Made by a program: the position numbers and the translations under genes
Assembly: GCA_963738375.1 (NCBI GenBank)
Contig: CAVTWL010000002.1
Location: forward strand, 558,001 to 622,000
Direction: 5' to 3'
From: Bog-159 sp963738375
Lineage (GTDB): Bacteria; Acidobacteriota; Terriglobia; Bryobacterales; Bryobacteraceae
Length of the DNA stretch: 64,000 nucleotides
Notes under the pieces: generated by a model
Databases searched by the model: none
What the model was told of the DNA's origin: nothing
The model's input: only the letters and a program-made list of their open reading frames with translations
Shown: one piece after another, positions 16,892 to 25,174 of the stretch
How positions within the stretch are numbered: the stretch's first letter is position 1
Layout: every line of letters begins with the position of its first letter

Positions 16892-18070
16892 ATGTCTCCC
16901 AAGCACGAATACTACGAAACTCTCGGTGTCGCCAAAGGCGCCAGCCAGGATGAGATCAAGAAATCTTATCGCCGGCTGGCGCGTAAGTTTCACCCCGACG
17001 TCAACCCCGGCGACAAATCGTCAGAGGAACGTTTCAAACAGGTGCAGGAGGCGTACGACATCCTGAGCGACGCAAAGAAGCGCCAGGTGTACGATCAGTA
17101 CGGCTTTTATTCGGATAATATCCCCCCCGGGGGGCCAGGCGGCGGCGCGGGCGCGGGTCCGCAGCAGCCCAACATGAATTTTGACAGCTTCGACTTTTCG
17201 GATTACTTCGGAGCGCAGGGCGCGCCCGGCGGCGGACGGCGGGCATCCACCGGCAACGCGGGCGGCGGCTTCCGCGATATTTTCTCCAACTTATTCAATC
17301 GCGAGCAGGCGCCTCAGCAGGCGCCGGAGAAGGGCGAAGACCTCGAGTATTCGCTGACCATCGACTTCTGGCAGGCCATCAAGGGCGCGCAGATGCGGCT
17401 CAATATCACCCGCTACGAGACGTGCCCGACCTGTCATGGCAGCGGGTCGGCCGGCGGGCAGGTGGTAACTTGTCCGGAATGCAATGGCAGCGGATCGGTT
17501 TCGCAGATGGCCGGGGCCATGAAGTTCAACCTGACCTGCCCACGGTGCGGCGGTAGCGGCAAATTAAAGAATTCGTGTCCGACCTGCCAGGGCGAAGGAC
17601 GCATCGCCCACACCGAGACGGTGGAAGTCCGCATTCCGCCGGGGGCCCGCAACGGCTCCAGACTGCGCGTGCCGGGTAAAGGCAATGCCGGCTCGATGGG
17701 CGCGTCAACCGGCGATCTTTACATCACCACGCGCGTGGAGGACCATCCCTTTTTCCATCGCGAGGGCGACGACATCCATATCCGCGTACCCATTACCGTC
17801 TGGGAAGCCGGGCTGGGCGCCAAGATCGAAGTGCCGACCATCGACGGAAAAACCCTGCTGAAAATACCGCAAGGCACCAATAACGGACAGAAATTCCGCA
17901 TGCGCGAAAAGGGCGTATTCAACGCGCGCACCAACCAGCGCGGCGACCAGATCGTCGAAGCGGCGGTGGAAGCGCCCAAGGTCCAGGACGAACGCACCAA
18001 GGAAATCCTGCGCGAGCTGGCCGGGCTCCATCCGGAAGATCCACGCGCTGAACTTTGGGCGAAGATATAG
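16892..18070 (+). CDS. dnaJ: Chaperone DnaJ (Hsp40, class I)
   Basis: DnaJ stimulates the ATPase of DnaK and delivers substrates. The J domain (YETLGVAKGASQDEIKKSY with the HPD motif in FHPDVNPG) is followed by a Gly/Phe-rich region. Four zinc-finger repeats then come at about residues 177-245: CPTCHGSG, CPECNGSG, CPRCGGSG and CPTCQGEG. The C-terminal substrate-binding domains complete the protein. I chose the ATG at 16892 rather than an upstream in-frame ATG at 16841, because the J domain begins a few residues later. It follows dnaK by 66 bp. Confidence 0.96.
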   Translation: MSPKHEYYETLGVAKGASQDEIKKSYRRLARKFHPDVNPGDKSSEERFKQVQEAYDILSDAKKRQVYDQYGFYSDNIPPGGPGGGAGAGPQQPNMNFDSFDFSDYFGAQGAPGGGRRASTGNAGGGFRDIFSNLFNREQAPQQAPEKGEDLEYSLTIDFWQAIKGAQMRLNITRYETCPTCHGSGSAGGQVVTCPECNGSGSVSQMAGAMKFNLTCPRCGGSGKLKNSCPTCQGEGRIAHTETVEVRIPPGARNGSRLRVPGKGNAGSMGASTGDLYITTRVEDHPFFHREGDDIHIRVPITVWEAGLGAKIEVPTIDGKTLLKIPQGTNNGQKFRMREKGVFNARTNQRGDQIVEAAVEAPKVQDERTKEILRELAGLHPEDPRAELWAKI

Positions 18071-18081
18071 GACGGGAGAAA

Positions 18082-18483
18082 ATGGGCAAAGGAAAATCCA
18101 AAGGCTCGTACATGATCTCGTCGGTGGCGGAGCAATATGCCATCCACCCTCAGACGCTGCGCCTCTACGAGCGGGAAGGACTGCTGAAGCCATCACGGAG
18201 CGACGGCAATACGCGCTTGTATACGGATGGCGACCTCGAGCGGCTGGAAGTGATTCTTCACCTGACGCGCGAACTGGGCGTGAATCTGGCGGGCGTCGAA
18301 ATCATCCTGAACATGCGCGAAAAGATGGCCGAGATGCAGGTGCAGATCGAAGAGTTCGTCAGCACGTTGAACCACGAACTCGTCGCGCGCCGCCGCACTC
18401 CGCCGCAGGATCAGAAGCAGTCGCTGATTCGCGTGATCAATTATTCCACCGCCCCGGGACGCAAGGGCCGCGGTCCGTTGTAA
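18082..18483 (+). CDS. hspR: MerR-family heat-shock repressor HspR
   Basis: The 133-residue protein has a MerR-type winged helix from residue about 12: YMISSVAEQYAIHPQTLRLY, EREGLLKPSRSDGNTRLYTD. A coiled region follows (MREKMAEMQVQIEEFVSTL) with a basic tail. Known HspR proteins bind HAIR operators upstream of dnaK and need DnaK as a corepressor, and in actinobacteria the gene also ends the dnaK operon. The ATG at 18082 follows GGGAG at 18074-18078 and is preferred over the start at 18055 inside dnaJ. The gene stops 3 bp before the end of the convergent gene at 18487. Confidence 0.9.
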   Translation: MGKGKSKGSYMISSVAEQYAIHPQTLRLYEREGLLKPSRSDGNTRLYTDGDLERLEVILHLTRELGVNLAGVEIILNMREKMAEMQVQIEEFVSTLNHELVARRRTPPQDQKQSLIRVINYSTAPGRKGRGPL

Positions 18484-18486
18484 CCC

Positions 18487-19296
18487 TCAGGCGCTGGTGG
18501 TCTCCGACCAGCAACCCGGATAAAACTGTCCATCGTTCTGTCCGGAAGGCAAACCCGCCTGTTGCAATTGCGCCAGGGTGTAATACCGGCCCGGTTCAAT
18601 ACCAGCCACGGTGCCCGTGTAGCCGGGCACCGAGTACTTATCCGTTCCCTGAATCCGGTTGGCCGTCGAGATATAAATCGGCTCCGGACCCGATGACTGC
18701 CCGGGGCCGCAATAGCCGAGTTCCTGCGCGCTGTAAGTTACTCCTCCCGTAGTGATCGATCCGGGGTCCGACCAGTACGCCGTCGTATCGATGGGCTGCC
18801 CCGATTGCAGGCGCGCCACATTTTCGAGAGCCAGCCGCTGGTCGAATTGCTGCTGCGCCTCGGCACTAGGAATGCCCGGTAGTTGGGAAGTAAAACCGGC
18901 CGCGCTGTCTCCGGTCAAACTGGCGAACGCATTGCCATCCTGGTTGGCGAGCGCCTGCGCGTAGATCTGATCGGGTCCATACACAGTGCCGGCCGGATAA
19001 TTATTGCCCGCGCCCTCCGCCGCTTGATAGGACGCATTCGCCGCACTGGCATCCCCTTCCTGTGTATAGTAACTCGTCAGCCACGCTTGTACATCCGGAT
19101 TGCCCAGCGTGGGATCGCCAGCCGTATCCGCCGGCGTTGGTGACGTTACGGATGTTGCGGAAGTCGCAGCCGGCGTTGTGGCCGCCGCCTTCGTGGCGTC
19201 TCCCAGCACGGCCGCGAAATCGACCCCGTCCGGGGTATTTTGGACCGGCTCCCTCTCCCGCACCTCAAAGCCTCCAATATCGACCATTTGAATCAT
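18487..19296 (-). CDS. Hypothetical protein, Ala/Thr-rich N-terminal region
   Basis: A 269-residue protein of unknown function. It has no obvious signal peptide from the ATG at 19296, which has GGGAG seven bases upstream; a longer frame starts at 19368 but adds an unconvincing N-terminus. Residues about 35-70 are low-complexity Ala/Thr/Ser, followed by a globular part with Asp/Gly/Tyr-rich segments (VQAWLTSYYTQEG, NNYPAGTVYGPDQIY, YYTLAQLQQAGLPSG). Three Cys are present, in the last 60 residues. I do not recognise a family. It converges with hspR, 3 bp apart, and is divergent from the next secreted protein. Confidence 0.7.
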   Translation of the reverse strand: MIQMVDIGGFEVREREPVQNTPDGVDFAAVLGDATKAAATTPAATSATSVTSPTPADTAGDPTLGNPDVQAWLTSYYTQEGDASAANASYQAAEGAGNNYPAGTVYGPDQIYAQALANQDGNAFASLTGDSAAGFTSQLPGIPSAEAQQQFDQRLALENVARLQSGQPIDTTAYWSDPGSITTGGVTYSAQELGYCGPGQSSGPEPIYISTANRIQGTDKYSVPGYTGTVAGIEPGRYYTLAQLQQAGLPSGQNDGQFYPGCWSETTSA

Positions 19297-19473
19297 CCCG
19301 ATTCTCCCGCTTAGGCCTCCGGCAAACGCCAAGCCAAACCGCCGCGCTTTGTACACGTCTGAGAACAAAGGGACTCATAATTGTTAGAGAGTGCGATGCG
19401 CGTCACAAATTTATCGCTTGGGCAGGGACATGCCATGAAATCGCCACTGCGCCGCAACAGTTACAATGGAAGC

Positions 19474-20382
19474 ATGGCGAGAGTTTTACCCCTTATTTTT
19501 ATAGCTGCCGCTGCCTTTGGCCAAATCCCGCCGGCCGGCAACGCTCCCGCGCAGGCAGAACAGGCGCCCCCGCCGGAGGTCGACGCGGCCTTGCGCGCGC
19601 GCGCCAGCCAGTTCCTGCAGCTTGAAACGGAAGGGAAATACAATCAGGCGCTGCAGTTGATCGCGGAAGACACCAAAGATCTGTACGTCGGGTCGAGCAA
19701 GCCCTCGATCTATAGCTTCGAAATCAAGAGCATTCAGTACTCCGACAGTTTCACCAAGGCGCTGGTAATGTCTTCGGTACACCGCATGATGCCCATCGAA
19801 GGATTCATGGGCCATCCGGTCCCGATGAAGATGCCGACCCGGTGGAAAATTGAGAACGGGCTGTGGTGCTACTACGTCGATCCAAAGCTGGACATGCCCA
19901 GCTCGCCGTTCGGTCCCATTGCCGGAATGGCTAACGGCCGTGTGCCGCCCGGAATGCCGGCTGCGGCAACACCTCCTCCCGGTATCCCTGTTCCAGGAAT
20001 GCTGGCGCCAGGCATTGGCATGCCGGTGGGGAATGCGCCTGCGGGAGGACGTGCTGTGCCGCCGCCTTTGCCGGCCAACCTTCCCAATCCACGCGATCTG
20101 TCAGCGGACAAGAAGGTCGTCAAGCTGAAGGTTTCCGGACCGTCCGAAGACAAGGTCGTGATCTCCAATATCTCGCCTTGGGCGGCGACCTTGGCGATGA
20201 ACGACCTGAGGATTGAAGGGTTAGAGGCCAAGCTTGATCGCTTGCCCCTGCAGCCCGGCGAGAAAGCCACGCTTACCGTCCGTTCGGCTGGAACCAAAGT
20301 CTACAAGAATCCGATCACAATTTTCCTGACCGTTAAGCCCACCCGGCAGAGCATCCCGATCACTGTCACCTTCGAGAATTAA
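19474..20382 (+). CDS. Secreted hypothetical protein with Pro/Gly/Met-rich linker
   Basis: The 302-residue protein starts with a signal peptide (ARVLPLIFIAAAAFGQIPPAG). A folded region of about 110 residues follows (ASQFLQLETEGKYNQALQLI, WKIENGLWCYYVDPKLDM) that looks like a nuclear-transport-factor or DUF-type fold, then a 70-residue Pro/Gly/Met-rich linker. The C-terminal beta-rich domain (VVKLKVSGPSEDKVVISNIS, PLQPGEKATLTVRS) resembles an Ig-like or DUF1573-like repeat. The ATG at 19474 was chosen because it starts the signal peptide. No function is known. Confidence 0.72.
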   Translation: MARVLPLIFIAAAAFGQIPPAGNAPAQAEQAPPPEVDAALRARASQFLQLETEGKYNQALQLIAEDTKDLYVGSSKPSIYSFEIKSIQYSDSFTKALVMSSVHRMMPIEGFMGHPVPMKMPTRWKIENGLWCYYVDPKLDMPSSPFGPIAGMANGRVPPGMPAAATPPPGIPVPGMLAPGIGMPVGNAPAGGRAVPPPLPANLPNPRDLSADKKVVKLKVSGPSEDKVVISNISPWAATLAMNDLRIEGLEAKLDRLPLQPGEKATLTVRSAGTKVYKNPITIFLTVKPTRQSIPITVTFEN

Positions 20383-20568
20383 CCGGGTTCACCGCGTGCG
20401 GCGGCCCCGAGCCGCAAACCCCGCGGCGCGTTTCTAGCGGGTGAGGAAGTCGTGGTCTGCGCTAACGGCGTGGGACTACAAATCGACTAGGAAGGGGTGT
20501 GGGAAAGATGACTGCGCCGTACTCGGCCCCCGCTGGTTAGGTGGGCTGCTAAGTCCGGCCCGGTGGCA

Positions 20569-20596
20569 GTGGGACAGGCCGCAAGACCTGCCCCAC
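20569..20596. terminator. Hairpin after the Ig-like secreted-protein gene
   Basis: An inverted repeat GTGGGACAGG / CCTGCCCCAC with an 8-base loop and one A-C mismatch lies 15 bp past the stop of the minus-strand gene ending at 20611. No T tract follows, so it is at best a weak or factor-assisted terminator. Confidence 0.35.
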
Positions 20597-20610
20597 TCGC
20601 CGGCTACCAG

Positions 20611-22752
20611 CTACTGGATCGGGATCAGAGAGGGATTGCCAAACAGCAGGTTCTTCCCCTGATATACCGCGATCGCGAACGGCGCGTTGTTGCTGAGCGG
20701 AGTGTTCTCGGGCACCTGGAAATCCACCTCGTAGACGCCCACTCCGAAGAAGGCGTACTTCGCCGAGAGGACCAAAGCCCCACCGTTATTAACGCCAACC
20801 ACTACGTTGGCGAGAACGTTGAGATCTTGAGGCACCAGATCGCCGTTGCTGTCCGTCACCAGCGGGTCGATCTCATTGGTGTTCAGCGCTGGAGCCGTCT
20901 GGCCGAGTCCGGTGACAAACATACGGACGATGTCGCCGGGACGAGCTGGATTGGTGACCGAGATGTAAGAACCATCCTGGCTGACCAAGACTGCGCGGGT
21001 TGCGCCGTCGGAATCCACGAACTGGAAGATTCCGGGGCTAATCGGCAGTATAGTGACCGGGAACGCCGCTGAAGCGGCCCCATCGACGGTAACCACCATG
21101 GGTACCGTTGCTGGCGGAGTCGCCGAAGAAGAGGGCGCCTCGCAGGGCACTTGGACGGATACGGATTCCACCCCGCCCACATTCGCGACATCCAAAATGG
21201 GGGCGAAGCTGCCGCCAAACTGAACGGAGACGCCCGCAACCAGGTTAGTCGGTTCCACGAACGAGGAAACCACACCAGTAATCCCAGGTGTCAGGCCGCT
21301 ACCGTAAATGGTGGCGAGCCCGCAAGGCGAAACGAACTGGTTCTGGAAGCCCGCGGAGTTCACTACCGAAGTGATCTGCGGTCCTGGCGGGATGACCGTC
21401 AACGTGAAAACGACGGGAGCGATGCCCGTACTGCCGGCAATGCTGGCCGTGACGATGCCTGCGCCGGAGAAACTGCCGGCGGTGGCGGTGACCTGCGCCT
21501 GTCCCGAGGAATTGGTTACCGCGCTGTTGGCGCTCAGCTCCAGCGGGCCGCTGGTAACCGCGAAATTCACCGTGATACCGGACAGCGGGGTGCTGTTGTC
21601 GTTGACCTGTACAATCAGAGGCGCGGAGAAAGGCGCAGCCTCGGCGGCCGTCTGAGGATTGCCGGAAACCACGCTCAAACCTGTGACTACCTGGTTCACA
21701 TTGATGGTAAATGACGCGCTGATTGAGGGGCTATTGGCGACGGAAACAGTTACGGTCACCGGCCCCGCCGTGGGAGTTACCACCGCGGATACTTCACCAA
21801 GAGCGGAGCCACTCGGAATGGTCGTATTGACTACGTTACTCAGGGTAGCCGAACCCGCCGTGACAGCCCACTTTACCGCCACGTTGCCCAACGCATCCCC
21901 GCCCAGATCGGTAATCTGTGCAGTGAGGGCGATAGGCGCCTTGACGCCGGCATTCACGCTCTGATTATTACCGCTAATTACTTTGAAGATAGCCGGCGGC
22001 CCCACGGAAACCGTGAGCGCGGCGGGCCCGAAAAAGGCATAATTATCACCCACCCAGATGGTGTAATTATCGGTTCCCACACCTGCGCCAAAAACTGGCT
22101 TGCAAGTCGCCGTACCGGTCGAATCCGTGAGAACTGTTCCGGGTTGTTGGCCCACCTGCGTCGCGCAGCTAACGGAGGGGATAGGCACGCTGGATTGCAG
22201 CCGGACCTGAACTCCGGGGAGCGGCGCAAACGATCCGGAAACCGACACGACGATCGAAGTGGTCGAGGTTTGACCCGAAAGCCCCTTGAGCGGTGGCGCC
22301 GAACTCGCCGGCACCAGATTAATGGTGACCGGAGGAACACCCGCGCCTGGCCCTGTCAACGTGGGCTCGGTGGTAGTCTCCACGAATGAAACGCTGGCAT
22401 TCAGCGCCGATGCAACAATGGTAGCGGGAAGAAAAGAAGAGCCGAAAAAGAATCCGTAGCCTTGAAATTTTAAAGTAGCTTGGCCGATAGAGTTGGTCAA
22501 CGACGTACTGGTTACCGGCGAGAACCCGTATTGTGTGGCCACCCAGGTGACCGTGGTATTTACCGAAGCTTTGCCGGTGGAGTCATTCACCTGGACGATC
22601 AACGGAGCATAGCTGGCTGAGGCGCCCACACAATCCGGACAAACGAGCTGTCCGTTGCCGGAAACGATGGATATGGTTTGGGCGGATGAAAACGCCGGGA
22701 AAAGAAACAACGCGGTTAGAAGGGTACCGGCGAGAAGTTTGAGTTTCTGCAT
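20611..22752 (-). CDS. Secreted Ig-like-repeat protein with Solibacter-type C-terminal domain
   Basis: The 713-residue protein has a signal peptide (KLLAGTLLTALFLFPAFSSA). Three or four Big_1-like Ig domains follow (LIVQVNDSTGKASVNTTVTW; VSGNPQTAAEAAPFSAPLIV; repeated GQATLKF/GQAQVTATA turns). The last 220 residues match the TIGR03437-type domain (LATIYGSGLTPG, RMFVTGLGQTAPA, VYEVDFQVPENTPLS). The domain order matches the NHL-repeat protein at 7.7 kb, with the propeller replaced by Ig repeats. GGAGG lies six bases upstream of the ATG at 22752. It is probably cell-surface or released; the function is unknown. Confidence 0.87.
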   Translation of the reverse strand: MQKLKLLAGTLLTALFLFPAFSSAQTISIVSGNGQLVCPDCVGASASYAPLIVQVNDSTGKASVNTTVTWVATQYGFSPVTSTSLTNSIGQATLKFQGYGFFFGSSFLPATIVASALNASVSFVETTTEPTLTGPGAGVPPVTINLVPASSAPPLKGLSGQTSTTSIVVSVSGSFAPLPGVQVRLQSSVPIPSVSCATQVGQQPGTVLTDSTGTATCKPVFGAGVGTDNYTIWVGDNYAFFGPAALTVSVGPPAIFKVISGNNQSVNAGVKAPIALTAQITDLGGDALGNVAVKWAVTAGSATLSNVVNTTIPSGSALGEVSAVVTPTAGPVTVTVSVANSPSISASFTINVNQVVTGLSVVSGNPQTAAEAAPFSAPLIVQVNDNSTPLSGITVNFAVTSGPLELSANSAVTNSSGQAQVTATAGSFSGAGIVTASIAGSTGIAPVVFTLTVIPPGPQITSVVNSAGFQNQFVSPCGLATIYGSGLTPGITGVVSSFVEPTNLVAGVSVQFGGSFAPILDVANVGGVESVSVQVPCEAPSSSATPPATVPMVVTVDGAASAAFPVTILPISPGIFQFVDSDGATRAVLVSQDGSYISVTNPARPGDIVRMFVTGLGQTAPALNTNEIDPLVTDSNGDLVPQDLNVLANVVVGVNNGGALVLSAKYAFFGVGVYEVDFQVPENTPLSNNAPFAIAVYQGKNLLFGNPSLIPIQ

Positions 22753-22831
22753 ACACGTCCTCCAGACGTAAAAAAAGGAAGAAAAGGATGTGGACGCGGA
22801 AGACCAAGTCTATCACCTTCCGGGCCAAAAA

Positions 22832-22861
22832 AAAAGGGGGAGCTCGAAAGCTCCCCCTTTT
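22832..22861 (-). terminator. Strong intrinsic terminator
   Basis: A perfect nine-pair stem GGGGGAGCT / AGCTCCCCC with a four-base loop, flanked by A and T runs that extend the stem. On the minus strand it ends in nine T residues. It lies about 20 bp past the stop of the secreted-protein gene at 22881, which it should terminate; four T residues on the other side allow some plus-strand activity. Confidence 0.88.
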
Positions 22862-22878
22862 CACGACTAAGTCGTGAA
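22860..22878. repeat. Second small hairpin next to the terminator
   Basis: TTCACGAC-TAA-GTCGTGAA forms a perfect 8-bp stem with a 3-base loop between the stop codon and the terminator stem. It may protect the transcript end from exonucleases. Confidence 0.5.
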
Positions 22879-22880
22879 GT

Positions 22881-24674
22881 TTAGTGAACGAGCTGTTCGC
22901 CCGTTTGACCGTAGCAACCGAAGCCCGAAGCGCACACGAACGGATTCGGGGTGCGCGGAGCATCCGGGATGATCAGGGCCAGATAGGCGGCCGCGAAGTT
23001 GCGGATGCCAGTGTCGCTGACGAAGGAGTAACCGTGAGCGTACTGGAAGTTGCAAGTCGCGATCGCGTAGCCAACCGTACCGTAGGTCGGAGTGCTGAGA
23101 TAGCCGGGGTCAATCCCGGAGAGAGCGAAGGCCCAAGTCTGGCCGGGAGCAATCAACCCGTTGGTCAGGGTCGTGTCCACGGTCGAGCTATAGACGCCGC
23201 TGGTTCCGAGAGTTGAGGCCGCGCCACCCGCGCCGTAGAAGTTCACGGAGCAAGCACCGGTCTGGGGCGACGCGCCTACCGGCAGATTGTCCAGAGAAGT
23301 GTTCGAGATGGCGATGCCGGTGTCAAACCCGGTGTAGTCGGTGATGTAGGGGAACAACAGGATCGTCTGGCACAGGGTCACTGTGAACAGATTGGTCGGA
23401 GTTGTCGGCTCGTTCACCGTGGAAGAGAATTCAGGGATCGGTCCGCTGACGGAGTAAGCCGGCAGTTGCGGGCTGAAGCCGCTCAATTCGCTGGCGGTTA
23501 CATTCGGGGTCGGTGAGCCGGGGTTGCCCGGAGCGCCCGTGAACGAAGCATAGATGTTAAACGTAAGCTGGTCAATGGCGAACGGATTGTCAGCCACTAC
23601 CTGCCAAACAACCGTCACGCTGCTCTCGCTGCCGTCGGTTACTGCAACCGTGCCGGTGGTGCTGGTGAACGGCGAAATCATGGTGGCTACCGCGCCGGTC
23701 GCCGTATCGGTATAGCTGCTGTCAACCGAAACGGTTACGCCAGCCGGAATATTGCTGATGGTCGTCTGCAGCTCGGTGCCGCTGTCGGCTGCGCCCGCGA
23801 GTCCGCCTTCTACGGGAATCTCAAGACCGCTTTCCGTGTAGTAGATCTGTCCCGGCACATTCTGGAGAATGGCGCTGGTTGCGCTTGGACCCTGGGTCTT
23901 AAACGCTGTCGCGAAGTTCTCGGTGAAAGTCACGCTCCCAACGGTGGCCGAGGCGCTGACGCATTGCAGGAACGGCGGGTTGGTGCCGGAGGTCGTAACG
24001 GTCAAGCCGTTGGACACGAAACCAACGTAGTTCTGCGGGTTGTTGATCGAAATCGCGGAACTCGGGCTAACGGACACAAAAGCAAATACCGGGCTCAGAC
24101 CAGCCGCGCCGGCGGCAACGGTGGTTGCGTCGACACGGATGTTGGTGATGCGGAAGGTGCGCGATGTGGTCGGCGCATCTGCCGGAACGCCAAGGAACGT
24201 AATGGAGTTCGTTCCGGGGCCGCCTTCGATGCCCTGAAACACGTTGTAGCGGCCCGGCTGATTAAAGGTTCCGCCGTTGTCGCCATCAACCACGCAACCT
24301 GCGCCGTTGTTCGGCGACGGGCAAACGTCTTGATTGCCAGGGCTGGGATTGTCAATCAACAGCAGGGCTTCCGTGGCGGCACCAGTGCCAGACCCAGACA
24401 GAACGCGACTGGTGATTGGCGCGCTGAGCGACACTGTGAAGTTAGCCTGCGGAATGGGCTGGCCGGTCGGCGTCGGCACGGCTCCCGTACCAGGGACGCA
24501 GTTGAGTACGATGTCACCTGTTAGTTCGGTGAAACCCTCATGACGAAGCGTTGGGGTGACCGCGGCCGATGCTGTGCAACTTAAACTCGAATTTTGAGCG
24601 CTCGCTGGCGCCACGATTCCCAATACTAGGGCTAGCGTAGCGAACGCGAGAATCCATCTGCGAAAATCTGCCAT
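22881..24674 (-). CDS. Large secreted acidobacterial protein of unknown function
   Basis: The 597-residue protein has a clear signal peptide (RRWILAFATLALVLGIVAPA) cleaved near SAQ. The remainder is beta-rich and full of Gly, Ser, Thr and Asn: LTGDIVLNCVPGTG near the start and LLFPYITDYTGFDTGIAISN in the C-terminal third, a segment I associate with exported acidobacterial proteins. Several Cys suggest disulfides. AAGGAG and GGAA lie just upstream of the ATG at 24674; a longer frame to 24761 is not needed. It has its own promoter and a long leader and ends at a strong terminator, so it is probably a monocistronic, well-expressed surface or released protein. Confidence 0.82.
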   Translation of the reverse strand: MADFRRWILAFATLALVLGIVAPASAQNSSLSCTASAAVTPTLRHEGFTELTGDIVLNCVPGTGAVPTPTGQPIPQANFTVSLSAPITSRVLSGSGTGAATEALLLIDNPSPGNQDVCPSPNNGAGCVVDGDNGGTFNQPGRYNVFQGIEGGPGTNSITFLGVPADAPTTSRTFRITNIRVDATTVAAGAAGLSPVFAFVSVSPSSAISINNPQNYVGFVSNGLTVTTSGTNPPFLQCVSASATVGSVTFTENFATAFKTQGPSATSAILQNVPGQIYYTESGLEIPVEGGLAGAADSGTELQTTISNIPAGVTVSVDSSYTDTATGAVATMISPFTSTTGTVAVTDGSESSVTVVWQVVADNPFAIDQLTFNIYASFTGAPGNPGSPTPNVTASELSGFSPQLPAYSVSGPIPEFSSTVNEPTTPTNLFTVTLCQTILLFPYITDYTGFDTGIAISNTSLDNLPVGASPQTGACSVNFYGAGGAASTLGTSGVYSSTVDTTLTNGLIAPGQTWAFALSGIDPGYLSTPTYGTVGYAIATCNFQYAHGYSFVSDTGIRNFAAAYLALIIPDAPRTPNPFVCASGFGCYGQTGEQLVH

Positions 24675-24934
24675 TTCCTTCTCCTTGTGAATTGCGAAAT
24701 TGAATCGGTCGAAGTTCTCTCTCAACCTGAGCCTCTCTCCAACTGCCTTGCCTAATACCACTAGGGAACTTCTCCGTGCGGGCGGAGACTTCTTTAAGAT
24801 CTTGCCGGCAACCCTCTACAGCCTTGCCACCGGTTACTACCGAACCACGCCCTGCGATGGCTGCATATATCTAGTTTTTGTCCTTGGCCGGCTCGCAGGA
24901 TTGCCAAAAAATTGCATGTGTCGCGGACTCAGTA
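24675..24934 (-). promoter_or_regulatory. Long structured 5' leader of the secreted-protein gene
   Basis: Between the promoter at 24941-24969 and the ATG at 24674 lie about 260 nt without a gene. On the minus strand four stems can be drawn in order: CCTGCGA/TCGCAGG (24893-24899 with 24851-24857), GGTT/AACC (24843-24846 with 24832-24835), GGCAA/TTGCC (24824-24828 with 24807-24811) and TCTCCG/CGGAGA (24783-24788 with 24771-24776). It does not show the core of the riboswitch classes I know. It may be a cis-regulatory RNA or a stabilising leader. Confidence 0.45.
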
Positions 24935-24940
24935 AAGACA

Positions 24941-24969
24941 TTCATATCGTATCGCTAAGCCCGTGTCAA
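24941..24969 (-). promoter_or_regulatory. Sigma-70-type promoter of the secreted-protein gene
   Basis: On the minus strand a perfect TTGACA (24964-24969) is followed after 17 bp by TATGAA (24941-24946). It is the only good pair in the 500-bp gap and points at the gene that starts at 24674. Confidence 0.7.
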
Positions 24970-25174
24970 GCGAAATTCTTTACATTCAACGGGGAACCCG
25001 GTATTCCAGCTCCCAAAAACACACATCGAACGGTACGCTCGAATTAGATCACGATGCTTGCCCGCACGTCAATAGTTTCACACCGAATCGTCTCATTTTA
25101 ACGTTTTTTAATCATGAGGCATTTCCGGACGTGCGATTCGTTGCTGAATCTATCGGCTGGCCAAGCACTTAGCT
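24970..25174. other. Intergenic region downstream of addA, no gene seen
   Basis: About 200 bp between the addA stop and the promoter of the secreted protein. AT-richer than its surroundings, with no family-like reading frame and no clear terminator stem for addA. Confidence 0.5.

Noticed and set aside
24675..24934. Cyclic-di-GMP (GEMM) riboswitch in the leader
   Set aside because: Some GGCAA/GGTTGCC-like pieces resemble it, but the conserved GGACGCAAAGCC-type core is missing.
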